Below are positions 39,303-50,075 of a stretch of 64,000 bases of DNA, one piece after another. The stretch lies in assembly GCF_009711715.1 (NCBI RefSeq), contig NZ_VENF01000004.1:62001-126000 (forward strand), given 5' to 3'. The notes beneath the pieces were generated by a model that made no database searches, had not been told where the DNA came from, and worked only from the letters and a program-made list of their open reading frames with translations. This DNA comes from Methylophaga sp. Its GTDB lineage: Bacteria > Pseudomonadota > Gammaproteobacteria > Nitrosococcales > Methylophagaceae. Position numbers and translations under genes: made by a program. Every line of letters starts with the position of its first letter. Within the stretch, counting starts at the first letter, position 1.

Positions 39303-41141
39303 ATGATGAAAAAAATTTTATTTTTATTTCTGTTGTTACTGGTTTCCAGCGCCAATGCGCGACCCGGATTTCTGGAAGGACTCGGACTGGGTCCGTCAGA
39401 TGAGGTGCCACCGCTGGTGGAAGAAGCCTTTCAATTCAGCGCAGAAGTCGATGATGCCAACACCCTGATCGCCCATTGGCAGGTGATGGAAGGTAATTAT
39501 CTCTATCGCGACAAGTTGCGCTTTGAGATTCTCGCTAACGACAATGTCCGGCTGGGTAATTTTGTATTGCCGCCAGGTGAAAATAAAAATGATGAAACCT
39601 TCGGTCTGGTTGAGGTTTACCATCACGACCTGGCACTGAAACTGCCACTCAACCGGCCACAGGCTGCCCAGCAGATCACTCTGAAAGCCTATTTTCAGGG
39701 CTGTTCCGAAACCTTCGGTATTTGTTACCCACCCAGTGTGCAGCAGGTTGATTTAACGCTGCCGGCGGCAACAGCGGCAAGCACGGACTCCCTCGCTCCC
39801 GTTCCGGCCAGCGAGACAATCAGCAATGACAACAACCCCCTCAGTGAACAGGACCGGCTGGCGCAGAAATTAGCCGAGGACAACCTGGTTCAGATATTCT
39901 TCGGTTTTCTCGGCCTCGGTCTGCTGCTGACTTTTACCCCCTGTGTGTTGCCGATGATTCCAATCCTGTCCAGCGTGATTGTCGGTGAAGGCGAAAAAAT
40001 CACCACCCGCCGAGCCTTCAGCCTGTCTCTGATTTATGTGCTGGCAATGTCCGTCACCTACACCGCCGCAGGTGTGCTGACCGGTCTGGTGGGTGAAAAT
40101 CTGCAGACAATGTTCCAGAACCCCTGGGTTATCGGCAGTTTCAGCCTGCTGTTTGTCTTACTGGCCCTGTCGATGTTTGGTCTCTATAACTTACAACTGC
40201 CACACACACTGCAGCATCGGCTGCATCAATTGACCCACCGTCAACAAGGGGGCAGTTTTATCGGTGTGGCGGTGATGGGCCTGCTGTCGGCACTGATTGT
40301 CGGCCCTTGCCTGGCACCACCGCTGGCTGCCGCCCTGATTTTTATCGGCCAGCACGCCGATCCCTTTTTGGGCGGACTGGCGCTGTTCGCACTCAGTATC
40401 GGCATGGGTATTCCGCTGCTGATTATCGGTACCTCTGCCGGCTCATTACTGCCCCGTGCCGGTGACTGGATGAACGTGATCAAAGCCATCTTCGGTGTTT
40501 TGTTGCTCGGCCTTGCCATCTGGATGCTGGAACGACTCCTGCCCGGCTGGCTGACCCTAATGTTATGGGGCGGTTTACTGATTGTGTGTGCGGTTTACAT
40601 GGGGGCGCTAAACAGCCTGCAGATCGATGCCAGCGGCTGGACCAAATTATTCAAAGGCATAGGTCTGATTTTACTAATCTACGGTGCCTTGTTGATGGTC
40701 GGGGGCGCCAGCGGTAGCCACAGCCTGTGGCAACCACTGCAGGTCATTGCTGCCGGCCCGGGCTCCACTGCGGGTCAACCGTCACAGCTGGCATTCAGCA
40801 AGATCAATAATCTTGATGAACTCCACACCAGACTGCAAAACACGCAAAAACCGGTGATGCTGGATTTCTACGCCGACTGGTGCACCGATTGTAAAACCAT
40901 GGAGAAAACCACCTTCCGCGATCCGTCAGTGGTTGCAGCAATGGATGATTATCTCTTGTTAAAGCTGGATATGACCGACAATACCGAGGGCCACCAGGCA
41001 ATGCTGCAGGCACTGCAGGTCTTCGGCCCGCCGACCATGCTGTTTTACAACGCCGCCGGCCAGGAGTTACGCGACTACCGTCTGGTCGGTCATGTCACCG
41101 CAGACAAACTGCTGCAACACCTGTCAAGTCTGCCCAGATGA
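39303..41141 (+). CDS. dsbD: Thiol:disulfide interchange protein DsbD
   Basis: Carries reducing power from cytoplasmic thioredoxin to periplasmic DsbC/CcmG. Signal peptide about 1-20 (LLVSSANA/RP). The alpha domain contains the redox pair in FQGCSETFGICYPP. The beta domain has eight membrane helices with FTPCVLPMIP and VGPCLAPPLAAAL. The C-terminal gamma thioredoxin domain has the CxxC in DWCTDCKTMEKT. Length 612 is usual, and all six functional cysteines are present. Tandem ATGs at 39303/39306. Confidence 0.96.
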   Translation: MMKKILFLFLLLLVSSANARPGFLEGLGLGPSDEVPPLVEEAFQFSAEVDDANTLIAHWQVMEGNYLYRDKLRFEILANDNVRLGNFVLPPGENKNDETFGLVEVYHHDLALKLPLNRPQAAQQITLKAYFQGCSETFGICYPPSVQQVDLTLPAATAASTDSLAPVPASETISNDNNPLSEQDRLAQKLAEDNLVQIFFGFLGLGLLLTFTPCVLPMIPILSSVIVGEGEKITTRRAFSLSLIYVLAMSVTYTAAGVLTGLVGENLQTMFQNPWVIGSFSLLFVLLALSMFGLYNLQLPHTLQHRLHQLTHRQQGGSFIGVAVMGLLSALIVGPCLAPPLAAALIFIGQHADPFLGGLALFALSIGMGIPLLIIGTSAGSLLPRAGDWMNVIKAIFGVLLLGLAIWMLERLLPGWLTLMLWGGLLIVCAVYMGALNSLQIDASGWTKLFKGIGLILLIYGALLMVGGASGSHSLWQPLQVIAAGPGSTAGQPSQLAFSKINNLDELHTRLQNTQKPVMLDFYADWCTDCKTMEKTTFRDPSVVAAMDDYLLLKLDMTDNTEGHQAMLQALQVFGPPTMLFYNAAGQELRDYRLVGHVTADKLLQHLSSLPR

Positions 41142-41286
41142 CAAATTAATGAAAACTTAAAGAAAGCCGCCATTTCGACGAAAATAGCGACAAAAGTCTG
41201 CCTTTTATCTTGCTTAACTGGACATTGACCCCTTGCTGGTGCACAATTCGGCCTAATTGATTTTTGACCGCTTTGTAAGGATCGTC

Positions 41287-41724
41287 ATGGCGAACATTCT
41301 TGTGCTGAACGGCCCCAATCTCAATCTGTTGGGGACGCGCGAGCCTGAGCATTATGGTGCAGATACCCTCGCTGATATCGAGGATCGCCTGCAGACCATG
41401 GCCGCTGATGCCGGTCACCAGTTGGATTTTTTTCAAAGCAATGCTGAGCACGCGCTGGTCGACAAACTCCATGAACGCCGCCATGACACCGATTTCATTC
41501 TGATTAACCCGGCCGCTTTTACCCATACCAGTGTGGCTCTGCGTGATGCACTGGCCGCGGTAGCGGTCCCGTTTATCGAAGTACATATCTCCAATATTCA
41601 CGCCCGTGAGTCGTTCAGACAGCATTCCTATCTGTCCGATATCGCCAGAGGCGTGATATGCGGACTGGGTGCGCAGGGCTACGAACTGGCCCTGCAAGCC
41701 GCCATCAAACAACTCAACTCATAA
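41287..41724 (+). CDS. aroQ: Type II 3-dehydroquinate dehydratase
   Basis: Third shikimate step, by trans elimination in a dodecameric flavodoxin-like enzyme. Start at ATG 41287 ([16 protein letters not shown]) with AAGGA upstream. The upstream frame to 41257 adds nothing typical. Family motifs are [49 protein letters not shown] and [14 protein letters not shown]. 145 residues is normal. It heads the aroQ-accB-accC operon, the standard order. Confidence 0.97.
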   Translation: MANILVLNGPNLNLLGTREPEHYGADTLADIEDRLQTMAADAGHQLDFFQSNAEHALVDKLHERRHDTDFILINPAAFTHTSVALRDALAAVAVPFIEVHISNIHARESFRQHSYLSDIARGVICGLGAQGYELALQAAIKQLNS

Positions 41725-41744
41725 CTATTATTAAAGGTTAACGC

Positions 41745-42212
41745 ATGGACATTCGCAAAATTAAGAAACTGATTGATCTTATTCAGGAATCCGATGTCGC
41801 CGAGATTGAAATTTCCGAAGGCGAAGAGTCGGTACGCATCAGCCGTAACAGCTCGGTTATGCCTCATTACGCGCCCCAGCCTGCACCAGCGCAACATGCC
41901 GTCGCGCCAGCTGCGCCGGCCCCTGCTGCAGACCCTGCGGCCACGGCACCTGCTGCCACTGAAGCCCAGACTAACGAAGCCAATGCTGTTCGCTCACCCA
42001 TGGTCGGTACCTTTTACCGCTCTTCCTCCCCGGAAGCTGCGGCGTTTGTGGAAGTCGGCCAGCAAGTCAAAGCCGGCGATGTTATCTGCATAATCGAAGC
42101 GATGAAAATGTTCAACCAGATCGAAGCCGATCGCAGCGGTACCGTCACTGCCATCCTGGTAGAGAACGGGCATCCGGTTGAATTCGATGAGCCATTGATC
42201 GTTATCGAATAA
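41745..42212 (+). CDS. accB: Biotin carboxyl carrier protein of acetyl-CoA carboxylase
   Basis: Carries biotin between biotin carboxylase and carboxyltransferase. The N-terminal helix region ([20 protein letters not shown]) is followed by a Pro/Ala-rich flexible linker (about 45-80) and the biotinyl domain with [12 protein letters not shown], whose lysine is the biotinylation site. 155 residues. It lies 20 bases after aroQ. Confidence 0.97.
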   Translation: MDIRKIKKLIDLIQESDVAEIEISEGEESVRISRNSSVMPHYAPQPAPAQHAVAPAAPAPAADPAATAPAATEAQTNEANAVRSPMVGTFYRSSSPEAAAFVEVGQQVKAGDVICIIEAMKMFNQIEADRSGTVTAILVENGHPVEFDEPLIVIE

Positions 42213-42218
42213 CACCAG

Positions 42219-42233
42219 CGCCCGTTTCGGGCG
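42219..42233 (+). other. Small GC hairpin between accB and accC
   Basis: CGCCCG and CGGGCG flank a TTT loop. There is no T-run, so it is unlikely to terminate. It could affect processing or the relative amounts of accB and accC message. Confidence 0.35.
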
Positions 42234-42270
42234 AAATAGCTCATCCTGAACTGTGGATTTGAACATTAAT

Positions 42271-43611
42271 ATGATCGATAAAATTGTTATTGCCAACCGG
42301 GGCGAAATTGCCCTGCGTATTCTGCGTGCCTGCTGGGAGCTGGGTATCAAAACCGTTGCTGTGCACTCCAGCGTGGATCGTGATCTCAAGCATGTATTGC
42401 TGGCTGATGAAAGCGTCTGCATTGGGCCTGCACCCTCCAACGAAAGTTATCTCAATATTCCGGCGATTATCAGTGCGGCGGAAATTACCGATGCCACTGC
42501 GATTCACCCCGGTTACGGCTTCCTGTCAGAAAATGCCGACTTTGCCGAGAGAGTGGAAGAAAGCGGCTTTATCTTTATCGGACCACGTGCCGAAACCATT
42601 CGCCTGATGGGTGACAAGGTCTCCGCTATCAAAGCCATGAAAGCGGCCGGCGTGCCCTGCGTTCCTGGCTCCGATGGCCCGCTGGGGACCGATGATGCCA
42701 CTAATCTGCGCCTGGCCCGTGAAATCGGCTATCCGATTATCATCAAAGCCGCTGGTGGCGGTGGTGGCCGGGGTATGCGTGAAGTTCACAGTGAAGCGCA
42801 TCTTCTGAACGCCATTGCATTGACCAAAAGTGAGGCCCGCGCCGCCTTTGGTAATGATATGGTTTACATGGAAAAATTCCTGGAAAACCCGCGTCATATC
42901 GAGTTTCAGGTGCTGGCAGATCAGCACGGCAATGCCATTCATCTGGGTGAGCGTGATTGTTCGATGCAACGCCGCCATCAGAAAGTGGTGGAAGAATCCC
43001 CCGCGCCCGGCATTACCCAGGAAATGCGTGATCGTATGGGCGCCATTTGTGCCGAAGCCTGTGTTCGTATCGGTTACCGTGGCGCTGGTACCTTTGAATT
43101 TCTTTACCAGGATGGCGAGTTCTATTTCATCGAAATGAATACCCGTATCCAGGTTGAACATCCGGTCACCGAGCGTGTGACTGATATCGATCTGGTTGCT
43201 GAACAGATTCGAATCGCCGCCGGTGAACCGCTGTCGATCAAACAGGAAGATGTGGTGATGCGCGGCCATGCCATCGAATGCCGTATTAACGCTGAAGATC
43301 CCCGCACCTTCATGCCCAGCCCTGGCAAGATCACGCACTATCATGCACCGGGCGGTGCCGGTATCCGCATGGACTCCCATATCTACAGCGGCTACAAAGT
43401 GCCGCCTAATTACGATTCACTGATCGGCAAACTGATTGCCTACGGCAAGGATCGTGACTCGGCGATTGCCCGCATGCAGACCGCGCTGAAAGAGATCGGC
43501 ATTGAAGGCATCAAAACCAATGTCGAATTGCAACGCGATATTATGGATGATACCCACTTCCAGACCGGCGGCACCAACATTCACTATCTTGAGAAGAAGC
43601 TCGGACTCTGA
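42271..43611 (+). CDS. accC: Biotin carboxylase subunit of acetyl-CoA carboxylase
   Basis: ATP-dependent carboxylation of biotin on AccB, first step of fatty-acid synthesis. Start at ATG 42271 ([18 protein letters not shown]), the family's usual beginning; 446 residues. ATP-grasp motifs are [48 protein letters not shown] and [16 protein letters not shown]. The C-terminal domain has [12 protein letters not shown]. An upstream in-frame start at 42253 would add MDLNIN only. Confidence 0.97.
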   Translation: MIDKIVIANRGEIALRILRACWELGIKTVAVHSSVDRDLKHVLLADESVCIGPAPSNESYLNIPAIISAAEITDATAIHPGYGFLSENADFAERVEESGFIFIGPRAETIRLMGDKVSAIKAMKAAGVPCVPGSDGPLGTDDATNLRLAREIGYPIIIKAAGGGGGRGMREVHSEAHLLNAIALTKSEARAAFGNDMVYMEKFLENPRHIEFQVLADQHGNAIHLGERDCSMQRRHQKVVEESPAPGITQEMRDRMGAICAEACVRIGYRGAGTFEFLYQDGEFYFIEMNTRIQVEHPVTERVTDIDLVAEQIRIAAGEPLSIKQEDVVMRGHAIECRINAEDPRTFMPSPGKITHYHAPGGAGIRMDSHIYSGYKVPPNYDSLIGKLIAYGKDRDSAIARMQTALKEIGIEGIKTNVELQRDIMDDTHFQTGGTNIHYLEKKLGL

Positions 43612-44483
43612 TGGCCTGGATTCAGTTTATCTGTCACACCTCACCCGACAAGGCCGAGGCTTTATCCGAAGCCCTGGGTGAGTGCGGTGCAGCCGCCGTG
43701 ACATTTGAAGACGATGCCGATCAGCCAATCTATGAACCGGATCCGGGTGAAACGCCGCTGTGGACGGAAACCCGGCTGACTGCGCTGTTCGATGCTGAAA
43801 CTCAGCAACAAAGCGTGCTTGATATGCTGGCCGGCATGCTGCTGGATGTCCCCAAGTTTCGTGTCGAAGCGGTGGAAGAGAAAGACTGGGAACGGGAATG
43901 GATGGCGAACTTCCACCCCCTTCAGTTCGGTGAAAAGCTCTGGATTGTGCCCAGCTGGCATCAGGCGCCTGATGAACAGGCTGTCAATATTCTGCTCGAT
44001 CCCGGTCTTGCTTTCGGTACCGGTACTCATGCGACCACGGCGCTTTGTCTGAACTGGCTGGATCAGGCCGATCTCCAGGGTAAATATGTTATCGACTATG
44101 GCTGTGGCAGCGGTATCCTGGCGATTGCAGCAGCATTATTAGGTGCCGAGCGTGTAATTGGGGTGGATACCGATCCGCAGGCACTGGAAGCGACCCGCGA
44201 AAACGCAAGGCGTAACGGCGTTGAAATCGAAGCCTATCTGCCCGGTAACTGTCCGGATGACCCCTGTGATCTGCTGCTGGCCAATATTCTGGCCGGACCT
44301 TTACAGAACCTGGCACCGCGTTTTGCCAACCTGAGTAAGCCTAATACAGAACTGGTTTTATCAGGTATTTTGCAAACCCAGGCTGAGGAAGTCGCTGACA
44401 GTTATCAGCAGTGGTTCACAATGCAGCCCGCCGTCAGCCGTGAGGACTGGGTCAGACTGACTGGTGTTAGACATGCAGTCTGA
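43611..44483 (+). CDS. prmA: Ribosomal protein L11 methyltransferase
   Basis: SAM-dependent methylation of ribosomal protein L11. The N-terminal substrate domain ([20 protein letters not shown]) is followed by the catalytic domain with LDPGLAFGTGTHATTALCL, VIDYGCGSGILAIAAALLGA (motif I) and LLANILAGPLQNLAP (motif IV). 290 residues. Its ATG overlaps the accC TGA (TGATG). Confidence 0.97.
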   Translation: MAWIQFICHTSPDKAEALSEALGECGAAAVTFEDDADQPIYEPDPGETPLWTETRLTALFDAETQQQSVLDMLAGMLLDVPKFRVEAVEEKDWEREWMANFHPLQFGEKLWIVPSWHQAPDEQAVNILLDPGLAFGTGTHATTALCLNWLDQADLQGKYVIDYGCGSGILAIAAALLGAERVIGVDTDPQALEATRENARRNGVEIEAYLPGNCPDDPCDLLLANILAGPLQNLAPRFANLSKPNTELVLSGILQTQAEEVADSYQQWFTMQPAVSREDWVRLTGVRHAV

Positions 44484-45474
44484 TTTGATGATCGGTCCCT
44501 ACAGCCTGCCCAACCGGCTGTTTCTGGCACCGATGGCCGGTGTCACCGATCGCCCTTTCCGTCAGCTCTGCCGTCGACTCGGTGCCGGCATGGCGGTTTC
44601 GGAAATGATCACAGCCAATAAAGCTTTGTGGGCCAGCAAGAAATCACTGCTGCGTGCCAATCATGACGGTGAGCCGGAACCACGCAGCGTACAGATTGCC
44701 GGCGCAGATCCGTTGATGATGGCTGAAGCCGCTCGGCATAATGTCGATCAGGGTGCACACATTATTGATATCAATATGGGCTGTCCTGCCAAAAAGGTTT
44801 GTAATGTGATGGCCGGTTCCGCGTTGCTGCAGAACGAGAAACTGGTCGCAGACATCGTGGAATCGGTGGTTAATGCCGTGGCTGTCCCGGTGACGCTCAA
44901 AATCCGCACCGGTTGGGATCGTGACAACCGCAATGGTGTTACTATTGCCCGTATCGCTGAACAGGCCGGTATTCAGGCACTGGCCGTGCATGGTCGTACC
45001 CGTGCCGATGCCTATAAAGGCGAGGCTGAGTACGACACCATTGCCGAGATTAAATCCCGCATATCGATACCGGTCATTGCCAATGGTGATATCAGCTCGC
45101 CACAGAAAGCGGCGCTGGTGCTGGAAAAAACCGGTGCTGATGGCCTGATGATTGGCCGCAGCGCACAGGGAAATCCATGGATATTCCGCCAAATCCTGCA
45201 TTTTCTGGAGCATGGCGAGCTGCTATCCGAACCTGAAGTCACTGAAATTAAACAGGTCTTGATTGAGCACCTGCAAAACCTGTACGATTTTTATGGTGAC
45301 TACACCGGTGTTCGCATGGCACGCAAACACATTGCGTGGTACAGCAAAGGGCTGCGTAACGGCAATGCTTTCCGTCAGGAAATGAATCAACTGGAACTGC
45401 CGCAGCAACAATTGCGTTTCACCCGTCATTTTTTTGAGCAATTAGAACAACAACAGGACTCTCAAGCCGCATGA
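44473..45474 (+). CDS. dusB: tRNA-dihydrouridine synthase B
   Basis: FMN-dependent reduction of U17 in tRNA. TIM-barrel motifs are APMAGVTDRPFRQLCRRLGAG, INMGCPAKKVCNVMAGSAL (catalytic Cys), KIRTGWDRDNRNG, GRTRADAYKGEAEYD and IANGDISSPQKA. I use ATG 44473. A GTG at 44464 and an ATG at 44488 (MIGPYSLPN, the E. coli-like beginning) are alternatives. It overlaps the end of prmA and the start of fis, the conserved prmA-dusB-fis cluster. Confidence 0.95.
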   Translation: MQSDLMIGPYSLPNRLFLAPMAGVTDRPFRQLCRRLGAGMAVSEMITANKALWASKKSLLRANHDGEPEPRSVQIAGADPLMMAEAARHNVDQGAHIIDINMGCPAKKVCNVMAGSALLQNEKLVADIVESVVNAVAVPVTLKIRTGWDRDNRNGVTIARIAEQAGIQALAVHGRTRADAYKGEAEYDTIAEIKSRISIPVIANGDISSPQKAALVLEKTGADGLMIGRSAQGNPWIFRQILHFLEHGELLSEPEVTEIKQVLIEHLQNLYDFYGDYTGVRMARKHIAWYSKGLRNGNAFRQEMNQLELPQQQLRFTRHFFEQLEQQQDSQAA

Positions 45475-45761
45475 CTAAACCGCTAGCCAAAGATCCATCG
45501 ACTTGCGCTGAACTTGGTGTAGCGGCCGAGCATACCACAGCTCCGCTCAGTGACTGTGTGTCGCAAGCACTGGCAGATTACTTCGAGCAACTCGAGGGCC
45601 ACCCCGCTGCCAATCTCTATGAAATGCTGATGACTGAAGTCGAAGTGCCGCTGCTCAAAGCGACGCTGGCCCACACCAATGGTAATCAAAGCCGGGCGGC
45701 CGAAATTCTCGGCATCAACCGCGGCACCTTACGCAAAAAACTCAAGCTTTACGGCTTGTAG
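45471..45761 (+). CDS. fis: DNA-binding protein Fis
   Basis: Nucleoid-associated regulator. 96 residues, slightly under E. coli's 98. The core helices [22 protein letters not shown] and the helix-turn-helix [26 protein letters not shown] match the family closely. It overlaps the dusB stop by four bases (ATGA). Translation therefore depends on dusB, as in enterics. Confidence 0.96.
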   Translation: MTKPLAKDPSTCAELGVAAEHTTAPLSDCVSQALADYFEQLEGHPAANLYEMLMTEVEVPLLKATLAHTNGNQSRAAEILGINRGTLRKKLKLYGL

Positions 45762-45796
45762 CAACGAATTCTCTTTACCCTGGAATTTCTTTTTCA

Positions 45797-47362
45797 ATGA
45801 ATAAGATTAAACGTGCTCTATTGAGCGTCTCTGACAAAACCGGTGTACTTGAACTGGCACAGGAACTGAACCGACTCGGTATCGAACTGCTGTCTACCGG
45901 CGGTACCGCCAAACTGCTGAGTGAAGCCGGTTTACCGGTCAAGGAAGTCTCCGAACATACCGGTTTCCCCGAAATGATGGCGGGCCGTATCAAAACGCTG
46001 CATCCTAAAATCCATGGCGGCCTGCTGGGCCGCCGTGGCACAGATGATGCGATCATGACACAGCATGATATCGCGCCCATCGATCTGGTGGTGGTCAATC
46101 TTTACCCGTTCGCAGCGACCATCGCCCGCGATGACTGCACGCTGCCAATGGCCATTGAAAATATTGATATTGGTGGTCCCACTATGCTGCGTGCCGCAGC
46201 TAAAAACCACGCCGATGTCACTGTACTGATTGACCCGGCTGATTATGGCCGCGTGCTGGCGCAAATCGAGGCTAATGGTGGGGTTGATGATGCCACCCGT
46301 TTTGATCTGGCCGTGAAAACCTTTGAGCACACCGCACAATACGATGGCGCCATTGCTAATTATCTGGGCAAACGGTCCGATAACGGGGATATGAACACTT
46401 TTCCACGGACCTTCAACAGCCAGTTTCAAAAGAAACAGGACATGCGTTACGGTGAAAACCCGCATCAGAAAGCAGCCTTTTATGTTGAAGGTCAGCTGGA
46501 AAGCGGCACCATCAGCGCGGCTGTTCAACTGCAGGGCAAAGAACTGTCTTACAACAATATCGCCGATACCGATGCCGCACTGGAATGCGTCAAAGCTTTC
46601 CCCGAGTCACCGGCCTGCGTGATTGTGAAGCATGCCAACCCTTGCGGTGTGGCGACAGCCGGCAGTCTGCTGGCTGCCTATGACCTGGCTTTTCAGACTG
46701 ATCCGACCTCCGCTTTTGGCGGCATTATTGCCTTCAACCGGCCGCTGGATGCGGAGACCGCCAAAGCCATTATCGAGCGTCAGTTTGTCGAAGTCATTAT
46801 TGCACCGACCGTATCTGACGATGCCCGCGCGGTGGTGGCTCAGAAAGCCAATGTGCGCCTGCTCGCCTGTGGCGAGTTTGTCGAAAATCCGGCTGACAGC
46901 CTTGACTTCAAGCGCGTTAACGGTGGACTGCTGGTACAGGATCGTGATGATGCACTGGTACAGGCGGATGAACTGAAAGTCGTGACCGATACGGCACCAA
47001 CTGACGAACAGATGCAGGATCTGCTGTTCGCCTGGCGCGTGGCCAAGTTCGTAAAATCCAACGCGATCGTTTACGCCAAAAACCAGCAAACCGTTGGTAT
47101 CGGTGCCGGCCAGATGAGCCGTGTCGTCAGCAGCCGCATTGCGGGTATCAAAGCCGAAGATGCTGGACTGGCGGTGCCCGGTGCAGTGATGGCTTCCGAT
47201 GCCTTCTTCCCGTTCCGGGACGGACTTGATGCCGCCGCCGAGGCCGGTATCAAAGCGGTGATCCAACCCGGTGGTTCCATGCGTGATGACGAAGTCATCG
47301 CCGCAGCCAATGAACACGGCATTGCCATGGTCTTCACGGGCATGCGTCACTTCAGACATTAA
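45797..47362 (+). CDS. purH: AICAR transformylase/IMP cyclohydrolase
   Basis: Bifunctional enzyme for the last two steps of IMP synthesis. The N-terminal MGS-like cyclohydrolase domain (about 1-195) has [11 protein letters not shown] and [15 protein letters not shown]. The transformylase domain has [23 protein letters not shown] and the C-terminal [22 protein letters not shown]. 521 residues, complete. The adenylate cyclase-like gene begins 17 bases after its stop; purD does not follow. Confidence 0.97.
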   Translation: MNKIKRALLSVSDKTGVLELAQELNRLGIELLSTGGTAKLLSEAGLPVKEVSEHTGFPEMMAGRIKTLHPKIHGGLLGRRGTDDAIMTQHDIAPIDLVVVNLYPFAATIARDDCTLPMAIENIDIGGPTMLRAAAKNHADVTVLIDPADYGRVLAQIEANGGVDDATRFDLAVKTFEHTAQYDGAIANYLGKRSDNGDMNTFPRTFNSQFQKKQDMRYGENPHQKAAFYVEGQLESGTISAAVQLQGKELSYNNIADTDAALECVKAFPESPACVIVKHANPCGVATAGSLLAAYDLAFQTDPTSAFGGIIAFNRPLDAETAKAIIERQFVEVIIAPTVSDDARAVVAQKANVRLLACGEFVENPADSLDFKRVNGGLLVQDRDDALVQADELKVVTDTAPTDEQMQDLLFAWRVAKFVKSNAIVYAKNQQTVGIGAGQMSRVVSSRIAGIKAEDAGLAVPGAVMASDAFFPFRDGLDAAAEAGIKAVIQPGGSMRDDEVIAAANEHGIAMVFTGMRHFRH

Positions 47363-47379
47363 CCGGGACCCAGCTGTCA

Positions 47380-50001
47380 GTGGACCGGGTTCAGGCACAG
47401 CGTTTCTTTCAGACGCATAACCATGAACGCATCCACCGTCTGCTGCAGCTGGCACCGGCACGGCACGGCCTGATTCTGGAACTGTTGCCGTTGCTGTTTC
47501 ATCAAAATGCCAAACTATTGCCGGGGTATATCAGCGATGAGACCCCGGCCGGTCTGATTGATTACCGTCCAACTAAAACCACTCTGGACCGGGTCAGGCA
47601 GCTGGAAAGCCATTTCCGTTATCGGCAACGGGCGTTACGTCGTTACCCGCTGCGGGGTCTCTACCTCATCAATGCCAATGGCTTGCTGCGATATCCCGAA
47701 CACCCAGCTTTCGAGCTCTGGCTTCTCCACAGTAACTTACTCAAGGACAAGCAACGCCAGCAGTTGCAGCAGAAAGTGGACGCTGTCTGCCAATGGGCCG
47801 GGGATAGCGGCATCAAACTGGAACCAAGACTGTTGTCAGAAGCCGACCTGGCACGAGGCATCTTATCTGCCTGGGATCGGGATCAGTTCTACAGTGCCGG
47901 CCTGGTTCTCGCCGGTAGTCAACCCTACTGGTGGTTGACCAGCCCGGAAGAGGATATGGATTATGCCGCAGCTGTCAGCAGAATGCAGTCGCAGCGGCTG
48001 CTTAATCCGGTCAGTCTGGCGGATTTCGGCAACATCGGCCGATTCGATGCCGATACCCTGTTCCATCAGACCAGCACCAGACTTAACGACAGCCTGCAGA
48101 ACGGCAATCAGTTTTTATCCCTGGCTTATCTCAATCACTGCCTGACAGGCCCGCCGCAAACTGCCCTGTCGCCGCTGCTGAAACAGCAGCTCTATCAGCA
48201 ACAAAGTGATACCGGCCGCTTCGATCCGAAGTATCTGCAACTGCAGCTTCTTGAGCAGCAGCAGCTTTCCGCAGACTTACGGCGGCGGTTTTATCTCGAC
48301 GTGCCGGAGAGGCTCAGCAAACCAGTCAGACAGGCAACTCAGCCCTGGCGACGCCAGTTTATGGAAAAGCTGACCCGCGAGTGGGGCTGGGATGCCGACA
48401 AACTGAAATCCCTGGACAACAGCACAGAGACCTTCAGCACGATTGAAAGCGACTTCTATGAGTTGGGCCGATTCAGCGGCGAGGTATTAAAACAACTCAG
48501 CAACTTTGCGCGCGAGGAAAAGCTTGATGCCGCTGCTACGCTGCATGCATTAAAAACTGTTCACCGACTGCGCTATGCTCCACCGGAAAACCAGGTTAGC
48601 CTGTTACCTTCAGCATTAAGACCGGCGCCTGACAGTGACCGCCTGTTTCTGAGCCGCCTTCGTGAGCAAAACCTGTGGCGTTTGAGCCGTCAGCCGACAA
48701 GCGACGCCGGTCATGACAGCATTATTGAACACGAACATCTGCTACAGGTGCTGGCTTACGCGATTGGCAATCACCTGCTCAGCCGCAGCAACTGGCTCAG
48801 TGTCAATGATCAGCATGGCAAAGTCACAACATCCTGTGTGGTTGAGCTGTGTCAGCATTTGTTCCGCAGCCCCCTGCCCCAACTCGATCTGGATTTCACC
48901 AATATTACGACAGCGCAGAATGAGACCCTGAACGACATCAGACTGTTTATCAACCTGGCCCCGGAAACCAGTGACAAGCTGTCTCAGCAGGGCTTGCAAC
49001 TGTCGAGTCGGCTCAACGATCCACTCAATTACAGTTCCTATCATCAAAGCCTGGTGACCTCGGTAGACGGCATCGTGATGACCAGCCACGGCATCTGCCA
49101 TAGCTTCCATTATGCCGGTCCTCAGGCCGTGCTGGAGTTTCTGCAGAATCTCCTCGCCTGGCAGCCGGACAATAATACGAGCTGGCACAGCTGGTGCCCG
49201 ACACCGGTTTTTGGTCAGACCATCAGTCAGCGCATGGATGACTTGCTGAACCAGCTTATCTCCCATTACCGGCGTTTTCCTGACTCAGGCCGGTTCTTGT
49301 TATCGATGGCCGACCGCCTGTTCAACCTTCAGTGGCAGCAGCAACAGATCAGCCTGCTGAAGCAGCCACTGTCTCAGGACCTCTGGCACAGTCTGGCCTA
49401 TCAGGACAGGCAGTTCGAGGCATTGCGGCTGGATCGCTATCTGGATAAAGACGGCCTACTGAACAGCCTGCTGCAATTCCAGTCAGCGGAACGAATTAAT
49501 GTATTTATTTATCTCGAACAGAACACCATCATTTGTTATCTGCTGGATGAGTTCGGCAACCTTATACGCCAGCAGTATCAGCATCTCTCTGAAGCCACGC
49601 TGATCGCACACTTGCAGTTATTTCTTTCTGAAATCCGTCAGCGTAACCAGATCGCGCAACTGCGTTTTTATCACCTGAGCCGGCAGCAACAACATTGGCG
49701 TGCAACACCGGTAGCGGTGACAGCCCAGTCCGGCAGCTATCTGCCGGTAAAAGTCAGCATGAACAATTCCGCGCTGGATGCTGAGTGCACTATTGTCTGC
49801 GGTCAGCAGTGGTTTGAAGGTCGGGCTGATGATCCGGCGCTGTTTGCCCGGGTACAGCAGCTGGTACTGAGCCTGCGCGGCCTGCAATCGCATTATCCGG
49901 TCTATCTCAACAGTCTCAAATTTACTGATGATCGCTATTATCCGACAGCAGTCTACATGCAACATAAGCAGCGTCTGGAACAGCTTCTCAATCCATCATA
50001 A
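47380..50001 (+). CDS. Class I adenylate cyclase homologue with degenerate catalytic motif
   Basis: Over its N-terminal third it aligns with E. coli CyaA: LLPGYI near 47-52, PLRGLYLI at 90-97, [19 protein letters not shown] and [21 protein letters not shown]. The signature that holds catalysis in CyaA (GSTSS...SDLDIW) is present at the same length but substituted: NANGL at 98-102 and PAFELW at 109-114. The two metal-binding aspartates are Ala110 and Glu112. The 873 residues match CyaA (848) without stop or frameshift, so the protein seems maintained. The start is a GTG at 47380 with a weak ribosome binding site. It probably makes no cAMP by the known mechanism. A regulatory or scaffold role is possible but unproved. 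Confidence 0.8.
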   Translation: MDRVQAQRFFQTHNHERIHRLLQLAPARHGLILELLPLLFHQNAKLLPGYISDETPAGLIDYRPTKTTLDRVRQLESHFRYRQRALRRYPLRGLYLINANGLLRYPEHPAFELWLLHSNLLKDKQRQQLQQKVDAVCQWAGDSGIKLEPRLLSEADLARGILSAWDRDQFYSAGLVLAGSQPYWWLTSPEEDMDYAAAVSRMQSQRLLNPVSLADFGNIGRFDADTLFHQTSTRLNDSLQNGNQFLSLAYLNHCLTGPPQTALSPLLKQQLYQQQSDTGRFDPKYLQLQLLEQQQLSADLRRRFYLDVPERLSKPVRQATQPWRRQFMEKLTREWGWDADKLKSLDNSTETFSTIESDFYELGRFSGEVLKQLSNFAREEKLDAAATLHALKTVHRLRYAPPENQVSLLPSALRPAPDSDRLFLSRLREQNLWRLSRQPTSDAGHDSIIEHEHLLQVLAYAIGNHLLSRSNWLSVNDQHGKVTTSCVVELCQHLFRSPLPQLDLDFTNITTAQNETLNDIRLFINLAPETSDKLSQQGLQLSSRLNDPLNYSSYHQSLVTSVDGIVMTSHGICHSFHYAGPQAVLEFLQNLLAWQPDNNTSWHSWCPTPVFGQTISQRMDDLLNQLISHYRRFPDSGRFLLSMADRLFNLQWQQQQISLLKQPLSQDLWHSLAYQDRQFEALRLDRYLDKDGLLNSLLQFQSAERINVFIYLEQNTIICYLLDEFGNLIRQQYQHLSEATLIAHLQLFLSEIRQRNQIAQLRFYHLSRQQQHWRATPVAVTAQSGSYLPVKVSMNNSALDAECTIVCGQQWFEGRADDPALFARVQQLVLSLRGLQSHYPVYLNSLKFTDDRYYPTAVYMQHKQRLEQLLNPS

Positions 50002-50075
50002 AACCGACCCGGATGTCTGCAGCCCGGCATAATTTGGGTATACTGTCTGTTTTAACAGCAACGACAGAGCAAAGC

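Noticed and set aside
42526..43380. 284-residue open frame on the minus strand
   Set aside because: Antisense to accC; no recognisable protein features.
46607..47461. 284-residue open frame on the minus strand
   Set aside because: Antisense to purH and the start of the cyclase homologue; no recognisable protein features.
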